Assembly (NCBI GenBank): GCA_900554405.1
Contig: USHI01000069.1
Span: 1-6,889 of the forward strand
DNA: 6,889 nucleotides
Direction of reading: 5' to 3'
Source of the DNA: an uncultured Eubacteriales bacterium
GTDB lineage: Bacteria > Bacillota > Clostridia > Oscillospirales > CAG-382
Positions 1-6,888 of this stretch are shown in pieces; within the stretch, counting starts at the first letter, position 1, and the number at the start of each line of letters is the position of its first letter. Position numbers and translations under genes: made by a program. The notes below the pieces were generated by a model. The model searched no databases and had not been told where the DNA came from. It saw only the letters and a list, made by a program, of their open reading frames with translations.

Positions 1-782
1 GTTTGCACTGTGGTGGGGGGGCGGTCGGGGTATCGGCAGCCGCCGAAATAAGGTGCAAATTCCGGGAAGAGCCCGAAAAGCTCCTCGTGGCGGATATCGG
101 CATATTGCATGATATCCAGCGCGGTGAATCCGGGTGTGTCGGCAAGGTAGGTGCCTTCGCCCAGCGGGAAAAGCCTTGTTGTGCGGGTGGTGTTCTTTCC
201 GCGGGATATCCGCGCCGAAAGCTCGCCGGTTTTCAGGTTCAGCTCGCCGTACATACGGTTTATCAGCGTGGATTTGCCCACACCGGAAGCCCCGCAGAGC
301 ACGCATATCTTTCCGCGCAGCAGATCCTTTGCCTGCACAATGCCGCTGCCTTCGCCGGTGCCTGTCGCAATGACGGGGTAGGGGGTTCTGCTGTAAATAT
401 CGAGTATGCGTTCGCCTCCGCCGAGGTCGCATTTTGTAAGTATGATCGCACATTCAATCCCGTGCTTCTGCGCTATGACGGTCAGCAGGTCGATATTGTA
501 CAGATATGGCTGCGGTTCGCGCGGGGCAACCGCAATGGCAAGCAGGTCGATATTCGCCGCGGGCGGCCGTGTCAGACGGTTCTTTCGCGGCTCGATATCG
601 GTGATAAAGCCTTCGCCGGTTTCGCCGACGGAAAACAAAACTCTGTCCCCCGCGACAAGCCTGCCTTCGGACTTGCGCACCCGTGTTCCGCTGCGGCAAA
701 AGAAGGTGTTATCCCCGCTTTCGACGGTAAAGCGACCGCTTTCGACAGAGAGCACAAGCCCGCGGCGCGCTTCCGCGCTCAA
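1..782 (-). CDS. rsgA: Ribosome small-subunit-dependent GTPase RsgA (3' end outside window; frame doubtful at 15-21)
   Basis: RsgA is a cytoplasmic GTPase that binds the 30S subunit late in its maturation and hydrolyses GTP to release itself. The reading frame gives 260 residues before the window ends: an N-terminal OB-fold (about 8-70), then a circularly permuted GTPase domain with G4 TKCD (116-119) before G1 GASGVGKST (164-172), a switch region GKNTTRTTRL (about 195-204) and G3 DTPGF (215-219), then the start of the zinc-knuckle domain with its first Cys at 249 (GGCRYPD). This G4-G1-G3 order is diagnostic of the family. The start chosen is TTG at 782-780, which overlaps the prkC stop as TTGA; it places GLVLSVESGRF at the usual distance from the N-terminus. 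A GTG eight codons further in is possible but would cut into the first strand. At 15-21 a run of seven C (minus strand) falls exactly in the zinc knuckle: the second Cys is replaced by Arg, and the family-like HHSAN continues in the -1 frame. The identification is firm; the last 20 bases are not. Confidence 0.94.
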   Translation of the reverse strand, partial: MSAEARRGLVLSVESGRFTVESGDNTFFCRSGTRVRKSEGRLVAGDRVLFSVGETGEGFITDIEPRKNRLTRPPAANIDLLAIAVAPREPQPYLYNIDLLTVIAQKHGIECAIILTKCDLGGGERILDIYSRTPYPVIATGTGEGSGIVQAKDLLRGKICVLCGASGVGKSTLINRMYGELNLKTGELSARISRGKNTTRTTRLFPLGEGTYLADTPGFTALDIMQYADIRHEELFGLFPEFAPYFGGCRYPDRPPTTVQ

Positions 783-3030
783 TTGCCGTCCCCCCCGCCG
801 GGTGTCGGGTCGGGTGTCGGGTCGGGTGTCGGGTCAGGATCGGGTTCCGGGTTCGGGTCCGGCTCGGGAAGATCCGGGTCGTCCTCGAAGATAACTACGA
901 TGATCTCTATCTTTTCGCCCTTTTCTACTTGTGAACCGGGCTTGAGGCTCTGGAACACAACGGTGCCCTTGCGGACCTCGCCGGAGGCGCTAACGCAGCC
1001 GTCGTTCAGCAGTGCGGAAAGGCAGGCAACGGAATCCCTTGCGCCCTTGCCGTCGATAAGTATCTGCTTGCGGCGCCGCCGGCCTGCATAAAGGTGAATA
1101 TGATGTTGTTTATATCAACATCGGGTGTTTCGTAAAGCGCAGCCAGTGCGTTTGCAAACTGCATACCGCGGTAATCCTTGAAGGAGTCGGCGGTGATCGG
1201 CTCGTGTATCGTGAATGTCACGACATCGCCGGCATTGCCCCTTACACCCGCCTTTACGGATTGCTCGTGCACTCTGCCGTCGCCGCCGACAACAGCCACA
1301 CGTTCGAATTCGACCTTGAATTTAGCATACACCTGAGCAAAACGGCGCGCATCTGCCTCCGTCATTCCGATACAGTCGGGCATGGGTGCGGTTTTTTCCG
1401 TATCGTAGGAGCGGACTCTTACATAAACCGTTACGGTATCACCGACTTTTATCTCGCTCCCCGCTTCGGGCAGCGTGCCGAGCACCTGGTTGTTGAAATA
1501 GCCGGAGCATTCGGGGAAGTGTGCGCTTTCCGTATCGGAATCTTCGGCAAATTCCGCGTTCAGGCGCAGGTTTTTAAGCTTGGTTTCGGCTTCGGTCTTC
1601 GTAAGCCCGTTCAGGTCCGGCACAAGCCGCTTTTCGGAAACGTTCACGGTTATCTGCGAAAAATGAACGTATCCGTCCTCCGCGGGCTTCTTGCGTTCGT
1701 TTCCGGACGGCTCCGTCGCCACAATGTAATCGTTTTCGAGTGTCGGATCGTTTACGGTGACGACATCGTCGATCTTTATGCGGCATTCACCGTATCCGTT
1801 GTTTTCCAGCTCGGTCACAAGCTGGTCGGAATAAAGCTTGCCGACAAGATTGGGAAGCCGGTAGGTTTTGTTGTCGTTTTCCGTTTGCTGCGCGTCATAA
1901 CCCGCCTTTAAGTAGCGTAAGGTAAATACGGCGATAACGGCTGTCACGATCAGAAAAGCGGAGCATACCGCCGCAATGATCGGGAACATGGTGCTGCGCC
2001 GCGGCTTTTTGCTGTGCGGCTTTTTCTTCACGGGCTGTTCCCCGTGCTTTTTCTTTCCAAGCGATTCTGCCATTTCGTTCTCGTTGTAGGGTTCTATTTC
2101 GGAAGTGTCTATCATGTCTATCGAAACTATTCCGGAACCGACGGTGGAGCCGTCTGCCGCATCGCGGTCGGAGACAGAAAAAATCACATCCGGGTATTTA
2201 AGCACCCATTCGATCGCTTTCGCCATTGCGTGCGCCGAAACAAAACGGTCGCCCGGGGCTTTTTCCATCGCTTTCAGTATTATCTGGGAAACGCCCACCG
2301 GTATATCCAGAATAATGTCGCGCGGGTTTACCGGATCGTCGTTGACCTGCATCATCGCGATTTCCATCGGCGTTTCGGCAGTGAAGGGGAGCTTGCCGGT
2401 GACCGCCTCATAAAGCATTACGCCGACGGAATATATATCCGAACGCAGATCGGTATCCTTGCCGCACGCCTGCTCCGGGGAAATATAGTAGACCGTTCCG
2501 ATCGCTTTTTCGTCGCGGCTGTCGGGCAGCTCGGAATTGGGGAGCTTTGCTATCCCGAAATCCGTCACCTTTATATCGCCGTTCTTCATCAGCATCACGT
2601 TCTGCGGCTTTATATCGCGGTGGATTATACCCTTGCTGTGTGCGTGTTCGAGCGCGCGGAGTATTTGCAGCGTGTAAACACAGGCTTCCTTCCAGCCGAT
2701 TGCGCCCTTGTTGTCGAGATATTCGCGCAGGGTGATACCGTCGAGATATTCCATGACGATATACTTGATATCCGGGTAAATGGCGACATCGTAAACGCTT
2801 ACTATATACTTATTGGAAAGCATCGCAACGGCTTTCGATTCGTCGATAAACCTTGCTTCCGCGGCCGCGTTTCCGTTGTATTCGTCGTTGAGTATCTTTA
2901 TGGCGACAATGCGCTTCATTACAAGATCCTGGGCTTTGAGCACGCACGCCATGCCGCCCATTCCGACAAGCTCGAGTATTTTGTACCTGCCGTCGAGTAC
3001 TTTTCCTATAAGTGCATCATACTTGTTCAT
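779..3030 (-). CDS. prkC: PASTA-domain Ser/Thr protein kinase PrkC (frame broken near 1069-1090)
   Basis: Membrane-anchored Hanks-type kinase whose extracellular PASTA repeats sense peptidoglycan or lipid II. Residues 17-275 are the kinase: glycine loop GMGGMA (23-28), VAIK Lys45, HRD 137-139 with Lys141 and Asn144, DFG 157-159, SPEQA 184-188. A basic juxtamembrane stretch (about 326-345) precedes one transmembrane helix (about 348-373). Outside lie PASTA-like units at about 390-467, 468-540 and 547-611, and a fourth starting near 612. The frame from ATG 3030 stops at 1006 after a non-homologous tail, but from 1069 the -1 frame gives 96 more residues (KQILIDGKG..., KGTVVFQSLKPGS, a typical PASTA second half) and ends at TGA 779-781 after an Asp-Pro-rich tail. 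The intended product is therefore about 745-750 residues. The start overlaps stp by 14 bases and has AAAGGA at 3039-3044. The activation loop has few Thr residues compared with the usual TxT. Its substrates cannot be read from sequence. Confidence 0.95.
800..835. repeat. Three exact 12-bp tandem repeats encoding the Asp-Pro/Thr-Pro tail of PrkC
   Basis: The plus-strand unit GGGTGTCGGGTC occurs three times without a mismatch (800-811, 812-823, 824-835). On the minus strand in the restored prkC frame it encodes repeated Thr-Pro-Asp-Pro. A degenerate 6-base periodicity (Asp/Glu/Asn-Pro dipeptides) extends to about 880. The unit is a multiple of three, so copy-number change by slippage would lengthen or shorten the extracellular tail without breaking the frame. 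The tail ends in a Gly-rich GGGDGN. This is a coding repeat, not a CRISPR or attachment site. Confidence 0.9.
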
Positions 3031-3817
3031 TTTCGCATTCCTTTCGTTTTTGCGGCCGGTCGCGGCAAATAAGTATTGCGGTTATGTTATCCGAGCCGCC
3101 GTTTCGGTTGGCTTCGGAAATTAGCTTTTCTACGCGGGCTTTAATCGGTATCGGCCTTCCCGCAGCCGTATATTCCGCAGAAATGATCTCGTTTATACGT
3201 TCGTTGGCGATATGGTTTGTAAGCCCGTCGGTGCACAGCAGCAGCATTTCGTAGCTTTCGATGCGGAATATATCGCACATTGCCGTTTCGTTCACGCCGA
3301 GCGCGCGCAGGATAATATTGCGGTTCGGGTGATCGGCTGCCTGCGAACGGGTTATTTCGCCCTTGTCGATAAGGTACTGGACAAAGGAATGATCCTTTGA
3401 TATCTGGTAAAACAGCCCGCTTTCCGTCCTACAATATATGCGGCTGTCGCCGATGTTCACGGCATAAGCCCCGCATTCGCAAATGACGGCGGCGACAAGC
3501 GTCGTGCCCATTCCGTCGAGCTCCGTATCGCCCGCGGCGCGCGAGTATATCGCGGAATTGGCTTCCGCAACTGCCGTATTCAGGATATGCTGCAGGGAAC
3601 GAGAATCCCTGCCCGCTTCGGGATTTTTTCCGAAAGTGTTCCGGATAACGGCCGAAAACACCTTTACTCCGAGCCCGCTTGCGATATTTCCGCCGTGTAC
3701 TCCGCCCATACCGTCGCACACAACGGCAAAAAAGTAACCGTCGCCGGAATAAACGGCATAGCTGTCCTGGTTGGAATTACGCTTTCTGCCGATATCGGTC
3801 ATGCCGCAGTATTTCAT
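3017..3817 (-). CDS. stp: PP2C-family protein phosphatase (Stp/PrpC)
   Basis: Soluble metal-dependent (Mn/Mg) Ser/Thr phosphatase that reverses phosphorylation by the adjacent PrkC, on the kinase and on its substrates. The 266 residues match the usual 240-270 of bacterial stand-alone PP2C enzymes. The family motifs appear in order: RKRNSNQDS (11-19), the metal-binding CDGMGG (34-39, Asp35), DGMGTT (101-106), GDSR (123-126), the HP-containing segment before ILRALG (163-174), TDGL (196-199, Asp197) and GSDN (241-244, Asp243). There is no transmembrane segment. The start is ATG 3817-3815, preceded by a strong AGGAGG; the N-terminus MKYCGMTDIG is standard. It follows rlmN by 35 bases and its end overlaps prkC, so phosphatase and kinase are probably translationally coupled, the usual arrangement in Firmicutes. 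The frame is intact. Confidence 0.97.
   Translation of the reverse strand: MKYCGMTDIGRKRNSNQDSYAVYSGDGYFFAVVCDGMGGVHGGNIASGLGVKVFSAVIRNTFGKNPEAGRDSRSLQHILNTAVAEANSAIYSRAAGDTELDGMGTTLVAAVICECGAYAVNIGDSRIYCRTESGLFYQISKDHSFVQYLIDKGEITRSQAADHPNRNIILRALGVNETAMCDIFRIESYEMLLLCTDGLTNHIANERINEIISAEYTAAGRPIPIKARVEKLISEANRNGGSDNITAILICRDRPQKRKECENEQV
3039..3044 (-). promoter_or_regulatory. Ribosome binding site of prkC inside the stp 3' end
   Basis: Minus-strand AAAGGA lies 8 bases before the prkC ATG (3030-3028) and within the last codons of stp. With the 14-base overlap of the two genes it supports ATG 3030 as the kinase start and suggests translational coupling. Confidence 0.6.
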
Positions 3818-3828
3818 GTTACGCCGTT

Positions 3829-3834
3829 CCTCCT
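3829..3834 (-). promoter_or_regulatory. Strong Shine-Dalgarno (AGGAGG) of stp
   Basis: Minus-strand AGGAGG, a perfect Shine-Dalgarno core, ends 11 bases before the stp ATG at 3817. It lies in the 35-base gap after the rlmN stop, the longest gap in the window. I see no -10/-35 pair or hairpin in that gap, so it looks like an internal operon spacer, not a promoter. Confidence 0.8.
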
Positions 3835-3852
3835 TCCGGTTTTTTGCTTTTT

Positions 3853-4898
3853 TCAGCCCTCGGCGTGCTGCTGGCGCAGCTGCCCGCAGGAGGCATTTAT
3901 ATCTCCGCCCAAATGGCGCCGTACCGTTACGGTTATTTTATATGCTTCCACCGTTTCTGTAAATACCTTTACGGCATTTTTTCCGCTGCGTTTGAAGTTT
4001 TTTTCCTTGATCGGGTTCACGGGGATAAGATTCAGATGGCACAGCATACCCGAAAGCAGCCTGCCGACTTCGTTCGCTTCCTCCACCGTGTCGTTCACGC
4101 CCTCTATAAGCGCGTATTCAAAGGATATCCTCCGCCCTGTTTTTGCGATATAACGCTTGCAGGCATCGATCAGCTCGCGCACGCTGTATTTATTGGCTAT
4201 GGGCATTATTTCGCGCCGCTTTTCATCGTTGGGTGCGTGGAGCGATATGGAAAGTGTTATCGGCAGCCCTTCGTCCGCAAGCTGTGCCATCACCGCGCAA
4301 AAAGCCTGTCTATCTTATCCACAAGCCCGCAGGTGGAAAGCGATATATGCCGCAGCCCTATGTTCATCCCCGCGGGGAGGTTTGCGAGATGCAGGAATTT
4401 AATTACATTATCGTAATTGTCAAGCGGTTCTCCCATGCCCATCAGGACAATATTGGAAACCCTTTCGGAAAGATCCCTTTCGGCCGTGAGTATTTGGAGC
4501 AGCATTTCGGAAGGGACAAGCGATCGAACGAGCCCGTTTTTTGTGGAGGCGCAGAAGGCGCAGCCCATCCTGCATCCGACCTGTGTCGAAATGCACATCG
4601 TATTTCCGTGCTTGTACCGCATGAAAACGCTTTCCACCGTTTCGCCGTCGGGCAGCGCGTAAAGGTATTTTACGGTGCCGTCGATAGCCGAAACGAGCTT
4701 CTGCACGATCGTCAATCGCGGGATACAGGCTTCTTCGGCAAGACGTGCGCGGAATGCCTTTGACAAGGTCGTCATGCCGGCAATATCCGCCCCGCCGTAA
4801 ACGGCTTCGAACACCTGCCTGCCGCGGTAGGGCTTTTCGCCCAGGCTTTCGCAAAGCGCGGTTATTTCCTCCGGGGTCAACGATAAAAGATCCTGCAT
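3853..4898 (-). CDS. rlmN: Dual-specificity RNA methyltransferase RlmN (frame broken at 4290-4314)
   Basis: Radical-SAM enzyme that methylates C2 of adenosine 2503 in 23S rRNA and A37 of some tRNAs. The first 202 residues, from ATG 4898, carry the N-terminal accessory domain ([20 protein letters not shown]), the methyl-carrying Cys102 (MCISTQVG), the 4Fe-4S motif C-x3-C-x2-C at Cys109/113/116, and GMGEP (154-158). The frame then stops at TGA 4290-4292. The rest of the enzyme continues in the -1 frame from about 4290 ([36 protein letters not shown] with the second catalytic Cys at 3886-3888) to the stop at 3853-3855. The family normally runs straight from GLVxKIxxLA to L-S-I-S-L-H-A; here about 23 extra bases sit at the junction. 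As written, no single frame holds both catalytic cysteines. The start lies 7 bases after rsmB; an upstream in-frame start at 4985 would overlap rsmB and lacks family similarity. Confidence 0.94.
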
Positions 4899-4905
4899 TT
4901 CGGTT

Positions 4906-6141
4906 TTATCTTTCCTTTTTGATAAGTGCTGTATAAAAGCCCTCTCCGCCGTTTTCAAACGGCAGGTAGGTGCGCTGGGAAACAAGTGTGTAATCGCGGC
5001 TGCGTTCGGTGAGAGATAAAACGATATCCTCGTTTTCGCATTTGTTTATCGAGCAGGTCGAATAAACCAGCCGCCCGCCGGATTTAAGGTAGGATACCGC
5101 GCTCAGAAGGATATCGCGCTGCACTGCATAAAGCCGCGAGAAATCCTTCGGGGATTTGTATTTGATCTCCGGCTTTGTGCCGATAACGCCGGTTCCGCTG
5201 CACGGAACATCGCATATAACCCCGTCCGCGCTGCCGACAAGCGCCGGTTCTGCGGTGCGGGCATCGCGTTTCGCGGCACGGATGCAGTCTATACCGAGCC
5301 GCTTTGCGCCGGCAAGAATAAGCGGGAGCTTGTTTTCGTGTATGTCAAAAGCGTATATTTCGCCCTTGCCGTGCATATCAATGGCGGCTCCGAGCGTTTT
5401 CCCGCCCGGGCAGGCGCACACATCCACGATCCGTTCGCCCCGAGCGGCAGAAAGCAGCTCAACAGCGCTTTGCGAGCCGGGACCCTGAATGATATAATCC
5501 CCGGTTTCGAGCATTTCCACCGCTTTTCGCGCATTGCGGCAAACAACACGCGTTTCGGAAACGGCTTTTCCGTCCAGCATCCTTGCTACTTTTTCCGAAT
5601 CGCTCCTCATGCCGTTGACACGCACAAAGCATTCGTGCCCACCCATAAAGGAGGCAAATATCCTTTCCGTGGTATCTTTGCCGTACTGACCTTCGATAAG
5701 CGAGTATAATCCGCTGTCTGCGGAATAGAAGATATCCCGCGGGGCGGAATTTATGCGGGCATATACTGCTTCGCGCTCGCGGCACACCGACCGCATGACG
5801 GCATTTATGAACCCCGCGACACCGCGCCCGAAAAGCTCCGCGCCAATGCGGACGGTTTCGTCGCAGGCGGCATTATCGGGTATCTTGTCCATAAATAAAA
5901 GCTGATAAACCCCGCAGAACAGCAATAGTTCGGTTTCGCGTTTTACTTCGCTGCGGTAAAACCCGCGGCAGACATATTCGAGCGTGCGCATACGTTCGGC
6001 GGTTCCCAGCGCAATGCTTTCGGCAAATGCGCGGTCGACCCCGGAAAGCCTGTCGAAAACCGATATCAGATTTGAATAAGCGCCGGAATCGATGCGTTTT
6101 ACCGCATTGTAGGCGGCAAGGCGTGCGCGGTCAGCAGGCAT
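4906..6141 (-). CDS. rsmB: 16S rRNA (cytosine-967-C5)-methyltransferase RsmB
   Basis: Uses SAM to make m5C967 in 16S rRNA. The 411-residue product is intact and close to the family norm of 430-450. It begins with the NusB-like RNA-binding domain (about 1-130: LAAYNAVKRIDSGAYSNL, DRAFAESIALGTAERM, GFINAVMR). The Rossmann methyltransferase domain follows, with the SAM-binding VDVCACPGGKTL (239-250), FDIHENKL (265-272), motif IV DVPCSGTGV with Cys314, and the catalytic motif VI YSTCSINKCEN with Cys363. The two conserved Cys residues are what the RsmB/Nop2 family uses for catalysis and product release. The start ATG 6141 lies inside the fmt 3' end (11-base overlap); no strong Shine-Dalgarno is seen, so coupling to fmt translation is likely. 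The last codons carry the probable binding site for rlmN. Placement between fmt and rlmN is the common Firmicutes order. Confidence 0.97.
   Translation of the reverse strand: MPADRARLAAYNAVKRIDSGAYSNLISVFDRLSGVDRAFAESIALGTAERMRTLEYVCRGFYRSEVKRETELLLFCGVYQLLFMDKIPDNAACDETVRIGAELFGRGVAGFINAVMRSVCREREAVYARINSAPRDIFYSADSGLYSLIEGQYGKDTTERIFASFMGGHECFVRVNGMRSDSEKVARMLDGKAVSETRVVCRNARKAVEMLETGDYIIQGPGSQSAVELLSAARGERIVDVCACPGGKTLGAAIDMHGKGEIYAFDIHENKLPLILAGAKRLGIDCIRAAKRDARTAEPALVGSADGVICDVPCSGTGVIGTKPEIKYKSPKDFSRLYAVQRDILLSAVSYLKSGGRLVYSTCSINKCENEDIVLSLTERSRDYTLVSQRTYLPFENGGEGFYTALIKKER
4911..4917 (-). promoter_or_regulatory. Probable ribosome binding site of rlmN inside the rsmB 3' end
   Basis: Minus-strand AAGGAAA within the final Lys-Glu-Arg codons of rsmB, 12 bases before ATG 4898. 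It supports the short rlmN start over the upstream in-frame ATG at 4985. The spacing is slightly long, so the call is moderate. Confidence 0.5.
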
Positions 6142-6888
6142 CGACCTTTACCCCGGCTTCCAGCCTGTGGCCGTTAAGATAGCTTTCTGCGGCGACAACG
6201 CCCTTCCCCTCCGGGCAGAGCTCGCGTATGACCACGCTGCCGCTCCCGCAGGCGATCTTTATGCCGTTTTTATCGGCGGAACGGGGTGTTCCCGCCTCGC
6301 CGCTGTCGGGCGAATACTCCGCACGGCGGATCTTTATGCGCTTGCCGCCAAGCAGGAAATACGCGCACGGGGCAGGGGAAAGCCCGCGTATTTTGTTGAA
6401 TACCTCGCGCCCGGGCGCGGAAAAATCAAGCAAAAGGTCGCCTTGCTCGATCTTCGGGGCGTATGTCGCCTTCTCGGCGCATTGCTTTTCCCGAGGGATA
6501 TTGCCGCTTTCGGCAAGCCGCAGAAATTCCGCAAGCGCTTCCGAGCCCGCCTCCATGAGCGCGGCGTAATAATCCCCGGCGTTCCAGGCTTCGGGGATAT
6601 CCACATATTTTTTGATTATCATATCGCCGGTATCCAAATACGCGGACCCCCCCCGGCATCCATATACATCACCGTGACGCCGCCGACGGTGTCGCCGTTC
6701 ATTACGGCACGGTTGATCGGCGCCGCCCCGCGAAGGTGCGGAAGCAGGGAAGCGTGAACGTTGAAGCACCCTATGCGCGGAATGGAAAGCACGCGCTGCG
6801 AAAGTATTTTCCCGTATGCCGTCACGATGAACATATCCGCACCGATGCTTTGCAGCTTTTCGATAACGGCTTCGTCCTTGAGCGTTTC
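6131..6888 (-). CDS. fmt: Methionyl-tRNA formyltransferase Fmt (5' end outside window; frame broken at 6638-6657)
   Basis: Transfers a formyl group from 10-formyl-tetrahydrofolate to Met-tRNAfMet for translation initiation. About 70 N-terminal residues lie beyond the window. The visible first part (79 residues, [18 protein letters not shown]...) holds AYGKIL, the catalytic pair in NVHASLLP (Asn at 6760-6762, His at 6754-6756; N106 and H108 of the E. coli enzyme) and RGAAPINRA, up to VMYMDAG. The family next has L/M-DTGD, whose first Asp (D144 in E. coli) completes the active site. Here LDTGDMI occurs in the -1 frame from 6637, after a run of eight G (minus strand, 6647-6654) and about 14 extra bases. 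From there to TGA 6131-6133 come 169 normal residues, including the C-terminal tRNA-binding domain ([22 protein letters not shown]). The unshifted frame stops at 6619. Identity is secure; whether the gene is functional depends on whether the break is real. Confidence 0.95.
   Translation of the reverse strand, partial: NAQGRSRYRKAAKHRCGYVHRDGIRENTFAARAFHSAHRVLQRSRFPASAPSRGGADQPCRNERRHRRRRHGDVYGCRGGSAYLDTGDMIIKKYVDIPEAWNAGDYYAALMEAGSEALAEFLRLAESGNIPREKQCAEKATYAPKIEQGDLLLDFSAPGREVFNKIRGLSPAPCAYFLLGGKRIKIRRAEYSPDSGEAGTPRSADKNGIKIACGSGSVVIRELCPEGKGVVAAESYLNGHRLEAGVKVDAC

Noticed and set aside
800..835. CRISPR-like or operator repeats
   Set aside because: The units are directly adjacent without spacers, are in the coding frame, and encode a repeated dipeptide pattern.
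3..1091. Long plus-strand open frame (362 codons) opposite rsgA and the prkC 3' end
   Set aside because: It is antisense to two clearly recognisable genes, shows no family motif, and its Gly-Ser repeat is just the complement of the Asp-Pro tail. Long antisense frames are expected with this codon use.
2014..3072. Plus-strand open frame of 352 codons opposite the prkC kinase domain
   Set aside because: It is a complement of conserved kinase codons, with unusual His/Tyr/Arg-rich composition and no recognisable domain.
4290..4292. TGA in rlmN as selenocysteine or simple readthrough
   Set aside because: The zero frame after TGA has no RlmN similarity; the conserved protein resumes in the -1 frame, so readthrough would not help.
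3853..4293. RlmN C-terminal part as a separate gene starting at GTG 4293 or ATG 4290
   Set aside because: The sequence continues exactly where the N-terminal half stops and holds only half of the radical-SAM barrel; I see no independent Shine-Dalgarno at a suitable distance.
4898..4985. Longer RlmN start at ATG 4985
   Set aside because: The extra 29 residues do not resemble RlmN and would overlap 80 bases of rsmB; ATG 4898 has a better placed binding site and a family-like N-terminus.
6131..6769. Fmt C-terminal part as an independent gene starting at 6769
   Set aside because: Its first 40 or so residues are an out-of-frame reading of the Fmt active-site region; only the part after the G run is Fmt-like.
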